Position numbers and translations under genes: made by a program. The notes below the pieces were generated by a model. That model saw nothing but the letters and a program-made list of their open reading frames with translations. It was not told the origin of the DNA and did no database searches. This document shows, piece after piece, positions 1-8,046 of a stretch of DNA of 64,000 nt. This stretch comes from T3SED10-260 sp035363255 (lineage in GTDB: Bacteria > Caldisericota > Caldisericia > UBA6126): NCBI GenBank assembly GCA_035363255.1, contig DAOSES010000009.1, forward strand, positions 25,533 through 89,532. Reading direction: 5' to 3'. Position 1 is the first letter of the stretch; the number at the start of each line of letters is the position of its first letter.

Positions 1-26
1 TCGAACGCAATATCACTAAATTCAGG

Positions 27-54
27 AACGTTGAAAAGCGTTTTAATTTTAATT
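27..54 (+). terminator. Possible terminator of the gene left of the window
   Basis: A 6-bp stem (27-32 with 37-42, one T-G wobble) closes a GAAA tetraloop and is followed by a T-rich tract at 41-54. Positions 1-26 show no start codon and at most the last few codons of an upstream gene. The stem is short, so this is a weak call; nothing else is recognisable in the first 78 bases. Confidence 0.35.
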
Positions 55-78
55 CTCAATGATTTTTTCAATCTCCAG

Positions 79-106
79 TTGACAATCTCACATAATTTCT
101 TATCCT
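79..106 (+). promoter_or_regulatory. Promoter of the tRNA cluster
   Basis: A perfect TTGACA -35 box at 79-84 is followed after 16 bases by TATCCT at 101-106, a 4/6 match to the -10 consensus. Transcription would start near 113, a few bases before tRNA-Lys, as expected for a stable RNA promoter. The -35 box is firm; the -10 is imperfect. Confidence 0.55.
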
Positions 107-119
107 ATTAAAGGAATTT

Positions 120-192
120 GGGGCATTAGCTCAGTCGGTAGAGCATCTGCCTTTTAAGCAGAGGGTCGAAGGTTCGAGTCCTTCATGCCTCA
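120..192 (+). tRNA. tRNA-Lys (anticodon TTT)
   Basis: A full cloverleaf can be drawn by hand. The acceptor GGGGCAT (120-126) pairs with ATGCCTC (185-191) with one G-T wobble. The anticodon stem TCTGC/GCAGA encloses the loop CTTTTAA with anticodon TTT, and the T arm is GAAGG/CCTTC around TTCGAGT. The discriminator base is A192. The 3' CCA is not encoded, so a CCA-adding enzyme is needed. It is first in a Lys-Glu-Glu array just after a TTGACA promoter. Confidence 0.95.
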
Positions 193-197
193 TAGAT

Positions 198-269
198 GGT
201 CCCGTCGTCTAACGGTTAGGACATCGCCCTTTCACGGCGACAATAGGAGTTCGATTCTCCTCGGGACTG
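198..269 (+). tRNA. tRNA-Glu (anticodon TTC), copy 1
   Basis: The acceptor GGTCCCG (198-204) pairs with CGGGACT (262-268). The anticodon stem TCGCC/GGCGA encloses CTTTCAC with anticodon TTC, and the T arm contains GTTCGATTC. The discriminator is G269 and CCA is not encoded. It lies five bases after tRNA-Lys and is identical to the copy at 312-383. Glu-tRNA is also the substrate type handled by the GatCAB enzyme encoded in this window. Confidence 0.95.
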
Positions 270-288
270 CTTGACTCAAAGTGCGCGC

Positions 289-306
289 AAGAGCTTTAGT
301 GCTCTT
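289..306 (+). other. Hairpin between the two tRNA-Glu genes
   Basis: AAGAGC (289-294) pairs perfectly with GCTCTT (301-306) around a six-base loop in the spacer between the duplicated tRNAs. No T-run follows, so it is more likely a processing structure or chance than a terminator. Confidence 0.4.
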
Positions 307-311
307 TACCT

Positions 312-383
312 GGTCCCGTCGTCTAACGGTTAGGACATCGCCCTTTCACGGCGACAATAGGAGTTCGATTCTCCTCGGGACTG
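312..383 (+). tRNA. tRNA-Glu (anticodon TTC), copy 2
   Basis: Identical at every base to the tRNA at 198-269, with the same TTC anticodon, G discriminator and no encoded CCA. It converges on murG, whose stop codon begins only one base after the last tRNA base. No terminator lies between, so transcripts of the tRNA array probably run antisense into murG. Confidence 0.95.
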
Positions 384-384
384 C

Positions 385-1464
385 TTATTTCTTTGCCGTC
401 AACTCTCTTACAATATCCACAATTTTTTCTGCAGCATTCAGCTCAGACCATTTTGTCATATGAAAAATATAGTCTTTTTTGTTCTCATAAAGTTTTTGGC
501 ACAATTTCAGCACTTTTTCCAAACGCAGGTCTTCCTGCTCCAGGATCTCTCCACAGGACAGCTCTTGGAAAGCTTTGGCATTGGATATCTGTTCTCCTCT
601 ACTTACATTTTTGGATAGGGGGATCAGCAAGGCAGGTTTTTTCAAGTGCAGGATTTCAAACAGAGTGTTGGCTCCTGAACGTGATATAATGATATCAGCA
701 CAAGCGTAAAGGTGTCCTAATTCTTCTTTTACGAATTCAAAGGAATGATAGCCCTTTCGATGAGGATGACTCGACTCATCTTGCTGTTTTCGAGCAAGGT
801 GAAGCACTTGGTAGTGTTTTAGCAGTTCGTCAAGATGATCTCTGGTAAAAGTATCGATCACTTGAGATCCCTGGCTCCCACCCATGACCATGAGTATGGG
901 TTTGGAAGTATCGAAACCGCATAAGTCTCTGCCTTTTTGAGCATCCCCCTGAAGCAGAAAAGAGCGGACAGGTATCCCTGTTAATCTTGCTTTGGTTCTT
1001 GGCACCAAATTTTGCGATTGAGGAAAGCTTAAACAAATATATTTTGCGAAAGGGATCATGAGACGATTGGCTAAGCCAGGGCTAATATCAGATTCGTGAA
1101 GTAATGCTGGAATTTTCAGCAGATAGGAAGCCCAAACCACTGGCACAGAAACAAAGCCTCCTTTAGCAAAAACCAAGGCGGGTTTTGTGGATCGTAAGAT
1201 GAAAAATGCTTGCAGAAGTCCCTGAATAATGAAAAAAACATCCACAAAATTGCGAAGATCAAAATATCTTCGCAATTTACCACAGGAAATGCCTTTAAAG
1301 GGAAGATGGGACATGGATTTTACCAGATCTTCATCCATGGAGGAGTGAGATCCAATATATAGCAGTTCGAAGGCTTCCTTTTCAAGATAAGGAGCTAGTG
1401 CAATATTTGGTAGAATATGCCCTGCTGTTCCTCCGCCTGTGAGAACGATTTTTTTCTTATTCAT
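385..1464 (-). CDS. murG: UDP-GlcNAc:lipid I N-acetylglucosaminyltransferase MurG
   Basis: MurG adds GlcNAc to lipid I to give lipid II, the last cytoplasmic step of peptidoglycan precursor synthesis, at the inner face of the membrane. The 359 residues match the family length. The N-terminal glycine-rich loop is GGGTAGH at residues 10-16 (usual form GGGTGGH), and the C-terminal half holds the donor-site stretch SRSGANTLFEIL. The ATG overlaps the end of cdd by 8 bases, so the gene is translationally coupled as the last member of MFS-cdd-murG. It sits apart from the other cell-wall genes of the window (mre/mrdA at 34-38 kb). Identification is confident. Confidence 0.95.
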   Translation of the reverse strand: MNKKKIVLTGGGTAGHILPNIALAPYLEKEAFELLYIGSHSSMDEDLVKSMSHLPFKGISCGKLRRYFDLRNFVDVFFIIQGLLQAFFILRSTKPALVFAKGGFVSVPVVWASYLLKIPALLHESDISPGLANRLMIPFAKYICLSFPQSQNLVPRTKARLTGIPVRSFLLQGDAQKGRDLCGFDTSKPILMVMGGSQGSQVIDTFTRDHLDELLKHYQVLHLARKQQDESSHPHRKGYHSFEFVKEELGHLYACADIIISRSGANTLFEILHLKKPALLIPLSKNVSRGEQISNAKAFQELSCGEILEQEDLRLEKVLKLCQKLYENKKDYIFHMTKWSELNAAEKIVDIVRELTAKK

Positions 1465-1894
1465 GATGCATATTCGAGGATCTTGGTATTGAATGGCCTT
1501 GAAAAGCCTGGGGCAATAAGCTGGACAAGGTCACAATCTGGTATGCTTGCTTCAGATTGCAGAGAAGCAGAACGAGATCGGGGTTGAACTCGAACATCAC
1601 TTGCCTGCATGATCCACAAGGTTTGGCAAATTCGGATTCGTGATAAACCACTGCCAGAGCCAGAAAGTTACGGGCTCCTGAAAGATGGGCATGATAGAGG
1701 GCATTGCGTTCTGCGCAACTGCAAAGACTATATGAAGCATTTTCAATGTTGTAAGCACTGTAAATCCTTGAATTTTCACACAAAACTGCTGAACCCACTT
1801 TAAAATTGGAATAGGGAGCATAAGCATTATTTCTGGCTTGGATGGCCTTGTTCATCAAAGCTAAAGCTTCGTTTTTTGATAAGTCATAACTCAT
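1457..1894 (-). CDS. cdd: Cytidine deaminase
   Basis: Zinc-dependent hydrolytic deamination of (deoxy)cytidine to (deoxy)uridine in pyrimidine salvage. The protein is 145 residues, close to the usual 130-140 of the small homotetrameric class. The zinc and catalytic motif CAERNAL and the second ligand pair PCGSCRQ are both present. The frame is open further upstream, but AAAGGAGC lies 7 bases before the ATG at 1892-1894, so the start giving MSYDLSK is preferred. The gene begins one base after the MFS gene ends and overlaps murG by 8 bases, so all three are probably one transcript. Confidence 0.92.
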   Translation of the reverse strand: MSYDLSKNEALALMNKAIQARNNAYAPYSNFKVGSAVLCENSRIYSAYNIENASYSLCSCAERNALYHAHLSGARNFLALAVVYHESEFAKPCGSCRQVMFEFNPDLVLLLCNLKQAYQIVTLSSLLPQAFQGHSIPRSSNMHHE

Positions 1895-1895
1895 A

Positions 1896-3218
1896 TTACT
1901 GCTCCTTTTCTTTTTGCCAGGCATTTTCGTCATGAAGAGCGCAAAGAGTTAGTTTGCCGATCTTTTTACAGGCTCGAAGCAAATCTTTCATTTGACCGAC
2001 TAAAGCCCAGATGATCAAAGTAGCGAGAAGGGCGATGATACCCGAGATAAGATAGCTTGTTCTTCCGCCAAGAAGGGAAGAAAGAACTCCGGCATAGATT
2101 GATCCAATTGGAGCAAGACCGACAAAGACAAAAACATAAAAAGACATGACTCTGCCTCGATAGGCATCTTCAGTGTCAAGCTGGATTTTGCTGTTGATGT
2201 TGGTGGAAAACAAGACCATGAAAAGACCAGTACAAGCCATAAAAAAACAAACCATCTCGAAGGAGGAAGATAGACCGAGAAGAATTTGAGAAAGAGAAAA
2301 GCCCATGGACATAAATAGGATTTTGCTGAGAGAGGGTTTTCGTGATTTGATAAAAACCACGCTTAAAGCTCCCACTAAGGCACCAATACCCATGCAGGTC
2401 ATGAGGAAGCTTAAACCAACTGCATCCAGTGAAAAATCAGTTTTGACCAATACGGGGTTGAGCACTGAAAAATTAAGTGCAAAAATGCCCAATACCATAA
2501 ACAGAAAAAAAATATAGCTCATGGCTTTGTTTTGGAGCACATAGCGAATTCCATTTTTCATGTCGGTGATCAGCATTTTAAGCTGGATTTTTTCTTTTAC
2601 TTTGATTTGAAAGGGAGTATCAATTCGAATCAATTGATAGATCACTGCAATATAGCTCAGGCCATTGATAAGAAAACATGCTGCCAATCCAAGATTGGCA
2701 ATCAATATGCCTCCGATACTGGGACCAATGATTCTTGCCAGATTGAAAATGCTGGAGTTGATCCCGATCGCATTGTTGAGATCTTCTCTTCCAACCAACT
2801 CGATCATATAGGCTTGTCTGGCGGGCATATCGATACTGTTCATCAAGCCAAAGAGAAGGGCTATGACCAACACATGCCAATAGAGCACCCACTGGAAAAA
2901 AACCAGCAGACTTAAGAATATCGCTAAACAAAAGTAACTGCTTTGGGTAATTAACAAAATACGTTTTTTAGGAAATCGATCGATAAGGGAGCCTGCAAAA
3001 AAAGTGAAGAGCATTTGGGGAAGGGTTTGGGCTGCCACAATGGTGCCCAACAGGATGGGAGAGGAGGTGATTTCGAGCACCAGCCAGGGTTGAGCAATGT
3101 TTTGCACCCAGGTGCCAATCAGGGATATGCTTTGCCCTGCAGTAAAACGTTTGAAATTGGCATGTCTGAGCGAGGAAAATGATTCCTTGAGTTGAATTAA
3201 GGCTAATCTTCTTTTCAT
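1896..3218 (-). CDS. MFS exporter (MFS_3/EntS-like)
   Basis: A 440-residue polytopic protein with about 12 hydrophobic segments, an N-terminal FxxFxxGQSISLIGTWVQ helix typical of the EntS/DUF894 branch of the major facilitator superfamily, and the loop AGSLIDRFPKKR between helices 2 and 3, which is the MFS motif A. Members export siderophores, drugs or metabolites by proton antiport; the substrate here cannot be told. The ATG at 3218 has no clear Shine-Dalgarno site. A possible promoter (3229-3256) sits so close that the message would be almost leaderless. It is the first gene of the MFS-cdd-murG unit. Confidence 0.8.
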   Translation of the reverse strand: MKRRLALIQLKESFSSLRHANFKRFTAGQSISLIGTWVQNIAQPWLVLEITSSPILLGTIVAAQTLPQMLFTFFAGSLIDRFPKKRILLITQSSYFCLAIFLSLLVFFQWVLYWHVLVIALLFGLMNSIDMPARQAYMIELVGREDLNNAIGINSSIFNLARIIGPSIGGILIANLGLAACFLINGLSYIAVIYQLIRIDTPFQIKVKEKIQLKMLITDMKNGIRYVLQNKAMSYIFFLFMVLGIFALNFSVLNPVLVKTDFSLDAVGLSFLMTCMGIGALVGALSVVFIKSRKPSLSKILFMSMGFSLSQILLGLSSSFEMVCFFMACTGLFMVLFSTNINSKIQLDTEDAYRGRVMSFYVFVFVGLAPIGSIYAGVLSSLLGGRTSYLISGIIALLATLIIWALVGQMKDLLRACKKIGKLTLCALHDENAWQKEKEQ

Positions 3219-3228
3219 TTCGGATATA

Positions 3229-3256
3229 AGTATAAACTATGGTGCTCTTAAAACAA
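3229..3256 (-). promoter_or_regulatory. Possible promoter of MFS-cdd-murG
   Basis: Read on the minus strand: TTGTTT (-35, 3251-3256), 16 bases, then TATACT (-10, 3229-3234). Transcription would start near 3222, only a few bases before the MFS ATG, implying a leaderless or near-leaderless message. This agrees with the lack of a ribosome binding site there, but the -35 match is moderate. Confidence 0.35.
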
Positions 3257-3366
3257 AAAAATAGTAAAATACTACGAAACAAAGCATAATAAGTTAGAAC
3301 TTATTTTTTGAATCGTGGTTAGCTTGTTTAAATATTTAAAGCATCAGCTAAACGAAAGGAAAAAAG

Positions 3367-3783
3367 ATGAAGAAATGGACAGCTCTTTGCTTAAGTTTGG
3401 TGATTTTAGCAGCTCTCGCTTCCTGTAAGAAAAGTGATACTGCTGGCTCTCTTGAGCGTCTGTATCGTGGAAAGTTTGAGGCTTTTGATACTTCCCTGAT
3501 TCAAAAAGTCAGCATGAAAGATCTTGCTGCAGAGACCGATGCCTATCTTGGTTCTTTTATCGAAACGGAAGGAAAAATCATATCCCTATGTTCGGTGGGT
3601 TGTTTTTTTTATATCCAGGACGAAGACAGCAACCGTTTCTATGTCAATCTTGCCCCCAAAGATTTTGATGTTCCCCAGGCTGCTATGGGCAAGAGAGTTC
3701 GCGTGATGGGAATCTTTGAAAAAAAGGCCACCACTCTTAGTATTGTTGCATATGAGGTAGAATTTCTCGACGTTAATCCATAA
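3367..3783 (+). CDS. Small lipoprotein with OB-fold-like domain
   Basis: A 138-residue secreted lipoprotein. Residues 1-20 form a signal peptide ending in the lipobox LASC with the lipidated cysteine at 20. The rest (GSFIETEGKIISLC, FYIQDEDSNRFYVNL, GKRVRVMGIFEKK) has the strand pattern of a small OB-fold as in tRNA_anti-like or DUF4920-type periplasmic proteins. Function is unknown. AAAGGA precedes the ATG, and the next gene starts 12 bases downstream, so it is the first gene of an ABC operon and may be the surface partner of the transporter. Cys78 and Cys82-region residues could matter for redox or metal binding, but that is a guess. Confidence 0.75.
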   Translation: MKKWTALCLSLVILAALASCKKSDTAGSLERLYRGKFEAFDTSLIQKVSMKDLAAETDAYLGSFIETEGKIISLCSVGCFFYIQDEDSNRFYVNLAPKDFDVPQAAMGKRVRVMGIFEKKATTLSIVAYEVEFLDVNP

Positions 3784-3795
3784 AGGAGAAATCTC

Positions 3796-4968
3796 ATGAG
3801 GCTTTTCCAGATTTCCTTCAAGTATTTGTTACGATCCCGGAATCGTGTATTTCTTACTATCGGGGCTATTGCCTTAGCGATGATGCTTTTTATCAATCTA
3901 ATGGGTCTTAAAGATGGTTACACCCGTTCGATACTCAGAAGTGTAAACCAGCTGGGAGCTCAACTTCTTGCCATACCTAAGGGATGCCCCTATGAGGCTA
4001 CGGCCCTGATTTTGTATGGAGGCATTCTCCCCAGCAATCTTCCTGAAACCATGCTGGAAGATTTTGCCGTTATGGACAATGTGGAGCGATATTATGGGCT
4101 TTTGATGGGTATGCTTCCCAGCCCTGGAAAGCATCAGTCAAACGATATCATTTACGGCGTGACAGACTCCATTTTTTTCATGAAGCCCGACTGGAACATC
4201 AATCAACCGCTCTTTGGGGTTGAAGAGGGTGTTGTGCTTGGTTTTCACAAAGCTAAAGCGCGAGAACTCAAGGAAGGGGATTTTATTCCCGTGGGCTCCA
4301 AGGGAAATCAGTATAAAGTCTTGCGTATTCTTCCAGAGCTTGGAACAGAAGATGACAGCGTTATCTACATGCCTCTTCACAAAGCTCAGGAAGAGCTTGA
4401 TGTTGGAAAAATCCTTACTGGAGTTGCTGTAACCCTTAAGGACGTACGTCTTATCAATGAAAGTACCGCTCTTATTGAAAAACTCCCTGATGTTCAGGTG
4501 ATCACTATGACTCAGGTTCTTGACTCAGTGATGAGTTTTCTTAATATGATTCAAGCCTTTATGTTTGGTATATTGGTTATTACTCTTTTTGCCAGTGCTC
4601 TACAATTGCTCAATACCCTTTATATGTCTTTTTTGGAACAACTTAAGGAGCTTGGAATCATGAAGGCTATTGGTGCAAGCAATACCCATTTGGCTCTTCT
4701 AGTGGTTTTTCAATCCCTGAGCATGGCTCTTGCAGGGAATCTTCTGGCGATCCTACTGAGCTATACACTTAAACCCTGGGTACAAAAATTGATGATATCC
4801 TTTATTCCAAGTGCACCTTCTGGATCATTACTTTATTTCACCCCTCAGACCCTTTTGCTGAGTTTTATTTTTGTGCTTGGTCTTGGTTTTATTGCAGCGA
4901 TGTACCCTATGTTTAGGACTGCAAAGTTATCACCTCTAGTGGTAATGAACATGGAGGAGCGATCATGA
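3796..4968 (+). CDS. FtsX-type ABC transporter permease 1
   Basis: A 390-residue MacB/LolC-like permease. There is an N-terminal membrane segment (about residues 17-38), a large extracytoplasmic domain, and three C-terminal membrane segments (about 255-280, 300-325, 350-375) with the coupling loop EQLKELGIMKAIGAS that contacts the ATPase. Right after the first helix is the unusual stretch IPKGCPYEATALILYGG, which recurs in the second permease. AGGAG precedes the start. The stop overlaps the next gene by 4 bases. The substrate is unknown; relatives move lipoproteins, peptides or act as mechanotransmitters. Confidence 0.85.
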   Translation: MRLFQISFKYLLRSRNRVFLTIGAIALAMMLFINLMGLKDGYTRSILRSVNQLGAQLLAIPKGCPYEATALILYGGILPSNLPETMLEDFAVMDNVERYYGLLMGMLPSPGKHQSNDIIYGVTDSIFFMKPDWNINQPLFGVEEGVVLGFHKAKARELKEGDFIPVGSKGNQYKVLRILPELGTEDDSVIYMPLHKAQEELDVGKILTGVAVTLKDVRLINESTALIEKLPDVQVITMTQVLDSVMSFLNMIQAFMFGILVITLFASALQLLNTLYMSFLEQLKELGIMKAIGASNTHLALLVVFQSLSMALAGNLLAILLSYTLKPWVQKLMISFIPSAPSGSLLYFTPQTLLLSFIFVLGLGFIAAMYPMFRTAKLSPLVVMNMEERS

Positions 4969-6164
4969 ACATTGGAAAGCTTGCGTTTAAGAACCTTTGG
5001 ATCCGAAGCAGTAGAACATTGTTAACTATTTTCGGTATCAGTATTGTGATAGCCATTTTTTTTAGTTTGTTTTCTTTTGGAAAAGGCTACGAAAAGGCTT
5101 TGGAAGGTGAGTTTTCAAGCCTTGGAATTCATATTCTTGCGGTTCCGAAAGGTTGTCCATATGAAGCTACTTCTCTTCTTCTTCATGGAGGAGAAATTGA
5201 AAGCTCTCTCAGCTTCAACAAACTAGATGAAGTGAGAAGCCATAAAGAGGTTCGTATGGCATCCCCAATGTATACTGGTCCAAGCAAAGTGAATCCTGAT
5301 CAATCTCCCGGTGACTATGAAACTGCATTGTATGGCATAGAAAACGACTTATTCTCTTTGAAACCCTTTTGGAAAATAGCTCAAGGGAGTGTATTCAGCA
5401 ATAACAACGCAGAAGAAGTTATTCTTGGTTCTCAGACTGCTGAGACCTTAAAAGCAACTTTGGGGCAGAAAATTAGCTTCACCATTTCTGTTGGAGATGA
5501 AATAAAAAAATATAGTGCTCCCTTGATAGGCATTCTTGGGCAAAGTGGCACCTCTGACGACAATTTTATTTTTATTCCTTTTGGATGGATAAAAAACCTT
5601 TTAGGAGAAGATCAAGTAATCAAAGCAGTAGCTATTCAAACAGTGGAAGACTCCTCAATAGCCTCTGTATCAGAAGATTTGTCTCAACTCACTGATGTGC
5701 AAACTGTAACTTATCGTCAAGCACAATATACCCTCCAGCAACTTCTAGCAACAACACGTCAGTTGTTGAACCTAGCTCTGCTATTTACCTTGCTTTTAGG
5801 TTTGATTGGACTAATCAATACTATGTTCATGAGCATTGAGGAAAGAAAGAAAGAGATTGGAATGTTAAAGGCTTTAGGAGCAACTAATTTTCATCTGGTA
5901 AAACTTATACTTCTCGAAACCACCATTATTGTTTTTATAGCTTCTATCATTGGCATTGTGTGGTCCCTGGCTTTTTCCTCACTCATTGAATCTGCTATCC
6001 GAGCCCTGGTTGAAAGTGCTCCTCCTGGAAAGCTATCTATTTTTAACCTACCTGTGGCAGGGATGACAGTTTTTATTGCAGTGTTGGTTGGAGGAATCAG
6101 CGCTCTTTTGCCTTCTATGTCTTTGTTAAACATATCACCCCTGGAGGTAATAAGAAATGAATAG
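4965..6164 (+). CDS. FtsX-type ABC transporter permease 2
   Basis: A 399-residue paralogue of the preceding permease with the same layout: first membrane helix, the conserved VPKGCPYEATSLLLHGG stretch around residues 60-76, a large external domain, and three C-terminal helices with the coupling loop EERKKEIGMLKALGAT. The two presumably form a heterodimer energised by the ATPase that follows. The ATG overlaps the previous gene by 4 bases and the end overlaps the ATPase gene by 8, so translation is coupled. Confidence 0.85.
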   Translation: MNIGKLAFKNLWIRSSRTLLTIFGISIVIAIFFSLFSFGKGYEKALEGEFSSLGIHILAVPKGCPYEATSLLLHGGEIESSLSFNKLDEVRSHKEVRMASPMYTGPSKVNPDQSPGDYETALYGIENDLFSLKPFWKIAQGSVFSNNNAEEVILGSQTAETLKATLGQKISFTISVGDEIKKYSAPLIGILGQSGTSDDNFIFIPFGWIKNLLGEDQVIKAVAIQTVEDSSIASVSEDLSQLTDVQTVTYRQAQYTLQQLLATTRQLLNLALLFTLLLGLIGLINTMFMSIEERKKEIGMLKALGATNFHLVKLILLETTIIVFIASIIGIVWSLAFSSLIESAIRALVESAPPGKLSIFNLPVAGMTVFIAVLVGGISALLPSMSLLNISPLEVIRNE

Positions 6165-6849
6165 CATTGTTAATTCAAGCAAATCACCAGAAATAAGAAT
6201 TCAAAATGTTAGCAAAATATATGAACGAGGCACTGAAGAGGTCTATGCTGTCGATAATGTTAGCTTGACAATCGATCCTGGGTCGTTTGTTTGCCTTGTC
6301 GGCGCTTCAGGCTCTGGAAAATCTACTCTACTTCATATGATTGGCTGTCTTGATCAACCAAGTAAAGGCAAATTGTTTTTAAACGAGTTCCAAATCCCCC
6401 GATCCGAAGCAAAAAGGATTGCTATTCGTCGTAATAATTTTGGCTTTATCTTTCAGCAATTCCTCTTGATTCCTACCTTAAACGTGGAAGAAAACATACT
6501 ACTACCGCTTACTTTCTCTGGAAGGATTCCCCGAAAAGGAGCTATGCAAGACATTCTTAAACTTGTTAGCTTGGAACATCGCCGGAGGCATCGCCCATCT
6601 CAATTGTCTGGAGGAGAAATGCAACGAGTAGCTATTGCCAGAGCATTGATGAACGACCCTTTGATATTGATTGCAGATGAACCCACTGGTAATCTGGACA
6701 GTAAGAACTCGCAACAGGTTTTTGAGCTTTTTCAAGAGCTAAACACCATCACTGGAATGACCATTATCTGTGCAACACATAATCTTGAGCTTGCCAGCAT
6801 GGCTTCTCGCGTTTTACGCCTTAAGGATGGTGTGTTGGAAGGAAACTAA
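6157..6849 (+). CDS. ABC transporter ATP-binding protein (MacB/LolD class)
   Basis: A 230-residue ATPase that powers the two FtsX-type permeases. Visible motifs are Walker A GASGSGKST (about 49-57), Q-loop FIFQQF, signature LSGGEMQR, Walker B LILIADEP followed by TGNLD, and the H-loop histidine in CATHN. The TGNLDS and signature context place it in the LolD/MacB/FtsE group. Last gene of the lipoprotein-permease-permease-ATPase operon. It converges on dnaJ with only ten bases between the stop codons. Confidence 0.93.
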   Translation: MNSIVNSSKSPEIRIQNVSKIYERGTEEVYAVDNVSLTIDPGSFVCLVGASGSGKSTLLHMIGCLDQPSKGKLFLNEFQIPRSEAKRIAIRRNNFGFIFQQFLLIPTLNVEENILLPLTFSGRIPRKGAMQDILKLVSLEHRRRHRPSQLSGGEMQRVAIARALMNDPLILIADEPTGNLDSKNSQQVFELFQELNTITGMTIICATHNLELASMASRVLRLKDGVLEGN

Positions 6850-6859
6850 GCAGGGAAGC

Positions 6860-7984
6860 TTAGCTTTTTAATTTTTGGGAAAGATCTTTGATGAGTTTTT
6901 GGCTATCTTTGTCAAGTTTGTTGAAGGCGGGTATCCTGGTTTTGACGGTAACGATCAATTGACCTTTTCGCTTGTTTTGTTGATCCCCGGGCATCCCTTT
7001 TCCTTTAAGCACAAAGGTGCTTCCTGATTCTGTACCAGGATTTATTTTCAGGGTTTCATCTCCATAAAGAGTTGGAATAATGAGGCTGGTGCCCATTACG
7101 GCTTCGGGAAAGCTGATGCTTGCAGTATAGTAAAGGTCGATACCCTTTCGTTCAAAGAGAGGGTGGGCTTTGAGACGTATTCGAAGGATGAGATCGCCGG
7201 TGCTTCCCCCTTGATAACCAGCATTGCCAAAACCACGATAACGGATTCTGACATCATCACTCATACCTTCGGGGATATCGAGGTCGATCCGTTTGCTGTT
7301 TTTCTTTCTGCCTGAGCCCTTGCAAGCTTCACATGGGTTTTCGATGATATGTCCCCTTCCCTGACATTTGGGACAGGTGGCTACAGAGCGAAAAGCTCCA
7401 AGGATGGTATTTTGAACGCTACTTACCTGGCCGCTACCATTGCATTGGGGGCAGGTTTTGGGTGAACTACCTTTTTGAGCACCACTTCCAGAACACTCTG
7501 AGCAACTTTCAAATCGATCGAGTTGGACGGATATCTTTTTTCCGCTAATGGCTTCTTCGAGAGTGATGCTGGTTTCAAAATATATATCATTGCCTTTACG
7601 AGATTCTGGTGAGTTTGGATGGGAACCCGCGGAAGCAGAACCCCCAAAAAAATTGCCCAGCAAGTCTTCGAAGAAGGAGGAATTTTGGGTACCCGTAAAG
7701 AAATCAGAGAATCCCCCTCCCTGAGAATATGAGCCAGGATAGGAACCGGTAAATTGATCAGCATTAAGTCCTGCTTCACCAAATTGATCGTATTTTCCAC
7801 GTTTGTCGGGATCGCTTAAGGTGTTGTAGGCTTCATTGATTTCTGCCATTTTGGTGGTAGCGGAGGGGTCTTTGTTGACGTCGGGGTGGTATTGCATTAC
7901 CAACTTACGGTAGGCTTGCTGAACTTCTTGCTGGGATGCCTTGCGATCAACTCCAAGTATTTCGTAAAAATCTCTATTAGCCAG
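6860..7984 (-). CDS. dnaJ: Chaperone DnaJ, CTG start
   Basis: Hsp40 co-chaperone that stimulates the DnaK ATPase and delivers unfolded clients. An ATG/GTG/TTG-started frame begins only at 7903, inside the J domain just before HPD, and would delete helices I and II. Reading upstream in the same frame gives ANRDFYEILGVDRKASQQEV, the conserved DnaJ N-terminus. The only fitting initiator is CTG at 7982-7984, with AAGGAG seven bases upstream. This gives 374 residues, the normal length: J domain with HPD, Gly/Phe region, four CxxCxGxG zinc repeats (CSECSGSG, CPQCNGSG, CPKCQGRG, CEACKGSG) and the C-terminal substrate domains. Third gene of grpE-dnaK-dnaJ, behind a strong terminator. Confidence 0.9.
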   Translation of the reverse strand: MANRDFYEILGVDRKASQQEVQQAYRKLVMQYHPDVNKDPSATTKMAEINEAYNTLSDPDKRGKYDQFGEAGLNADQFTGSYPGSYSQGGGFSDFFTGTQNSSFFEDLLGNFFGGSASAGSHPNSPESRKGNDIYFETSITLEEAISGKKISVQLDRFESCSECSGSGAQKGSSPKTCPQCNGSGQVSSVQNTILGAFRSVATCPKCQGRGHIIENPCEACKGSGRKKNSKRIDLDIPEGMSDDVRIRYRGFGNAGYQGGSTGDLILRIRLKAHPLFERKGIDLYYTASISFPEAVMGTSLIIPTLYGDETLKINPGTESGSTFVLKGKGMPGDQQNKRKGQLIVTVKTRIPAFNKLDKDSQKLIKDLSQKLKS

Positions 7985-8020
7985 TTTAGTGCTCCTTAGT
8001 ATGTGGTTTTAGCTTTTTCA

Positions 8021-8046
8021 CGAGAAATAAGCATACTAGTTTCTCG
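8021..8046 (-). other. Second hairpin in the dnaK-dnaJ gap
   Basis: CGAGAAA (8021-8027) pairs perfectly with TTTCTCG (8040-8046) around a 12-base loop. It lies directly downstream of the dnaK terminator and about 35 bases before the dnaJ ribosome binding site. It may stabilise the dnaJ leader or be part of a processing site. It has no T-run of its own. Confidence 0.4.

Larger units (their letters stand above)
197..386 (+). repeat. Tandem 76-bp direct repeat carrying tRNA-Glu
   Basis: Bases 197-272 and 311-386 are identical over 76 bp and cover the complete tRNA-Glu plus one base before and three after it, separated by a 38-base spacer (273-310). Identity stops sharply at both ends, as expected for a recent segmental duplication or gene conversion. 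The right copy ends inside the murG stop codon (TTA at 385-387 on the plus strand), so the duplication abuts the 3' end of murG. Confidence 0.9.

Noticed and set aside
3288..3305. Inverted repeat AATAAGTT/AACTTATT followed by T as a terminator
   Set aside because: It lies in a divergent intergenic region with no transcript to end in the plus direction, and its loop is only two bases unless the stem is shortened; probably AT-rich chance.
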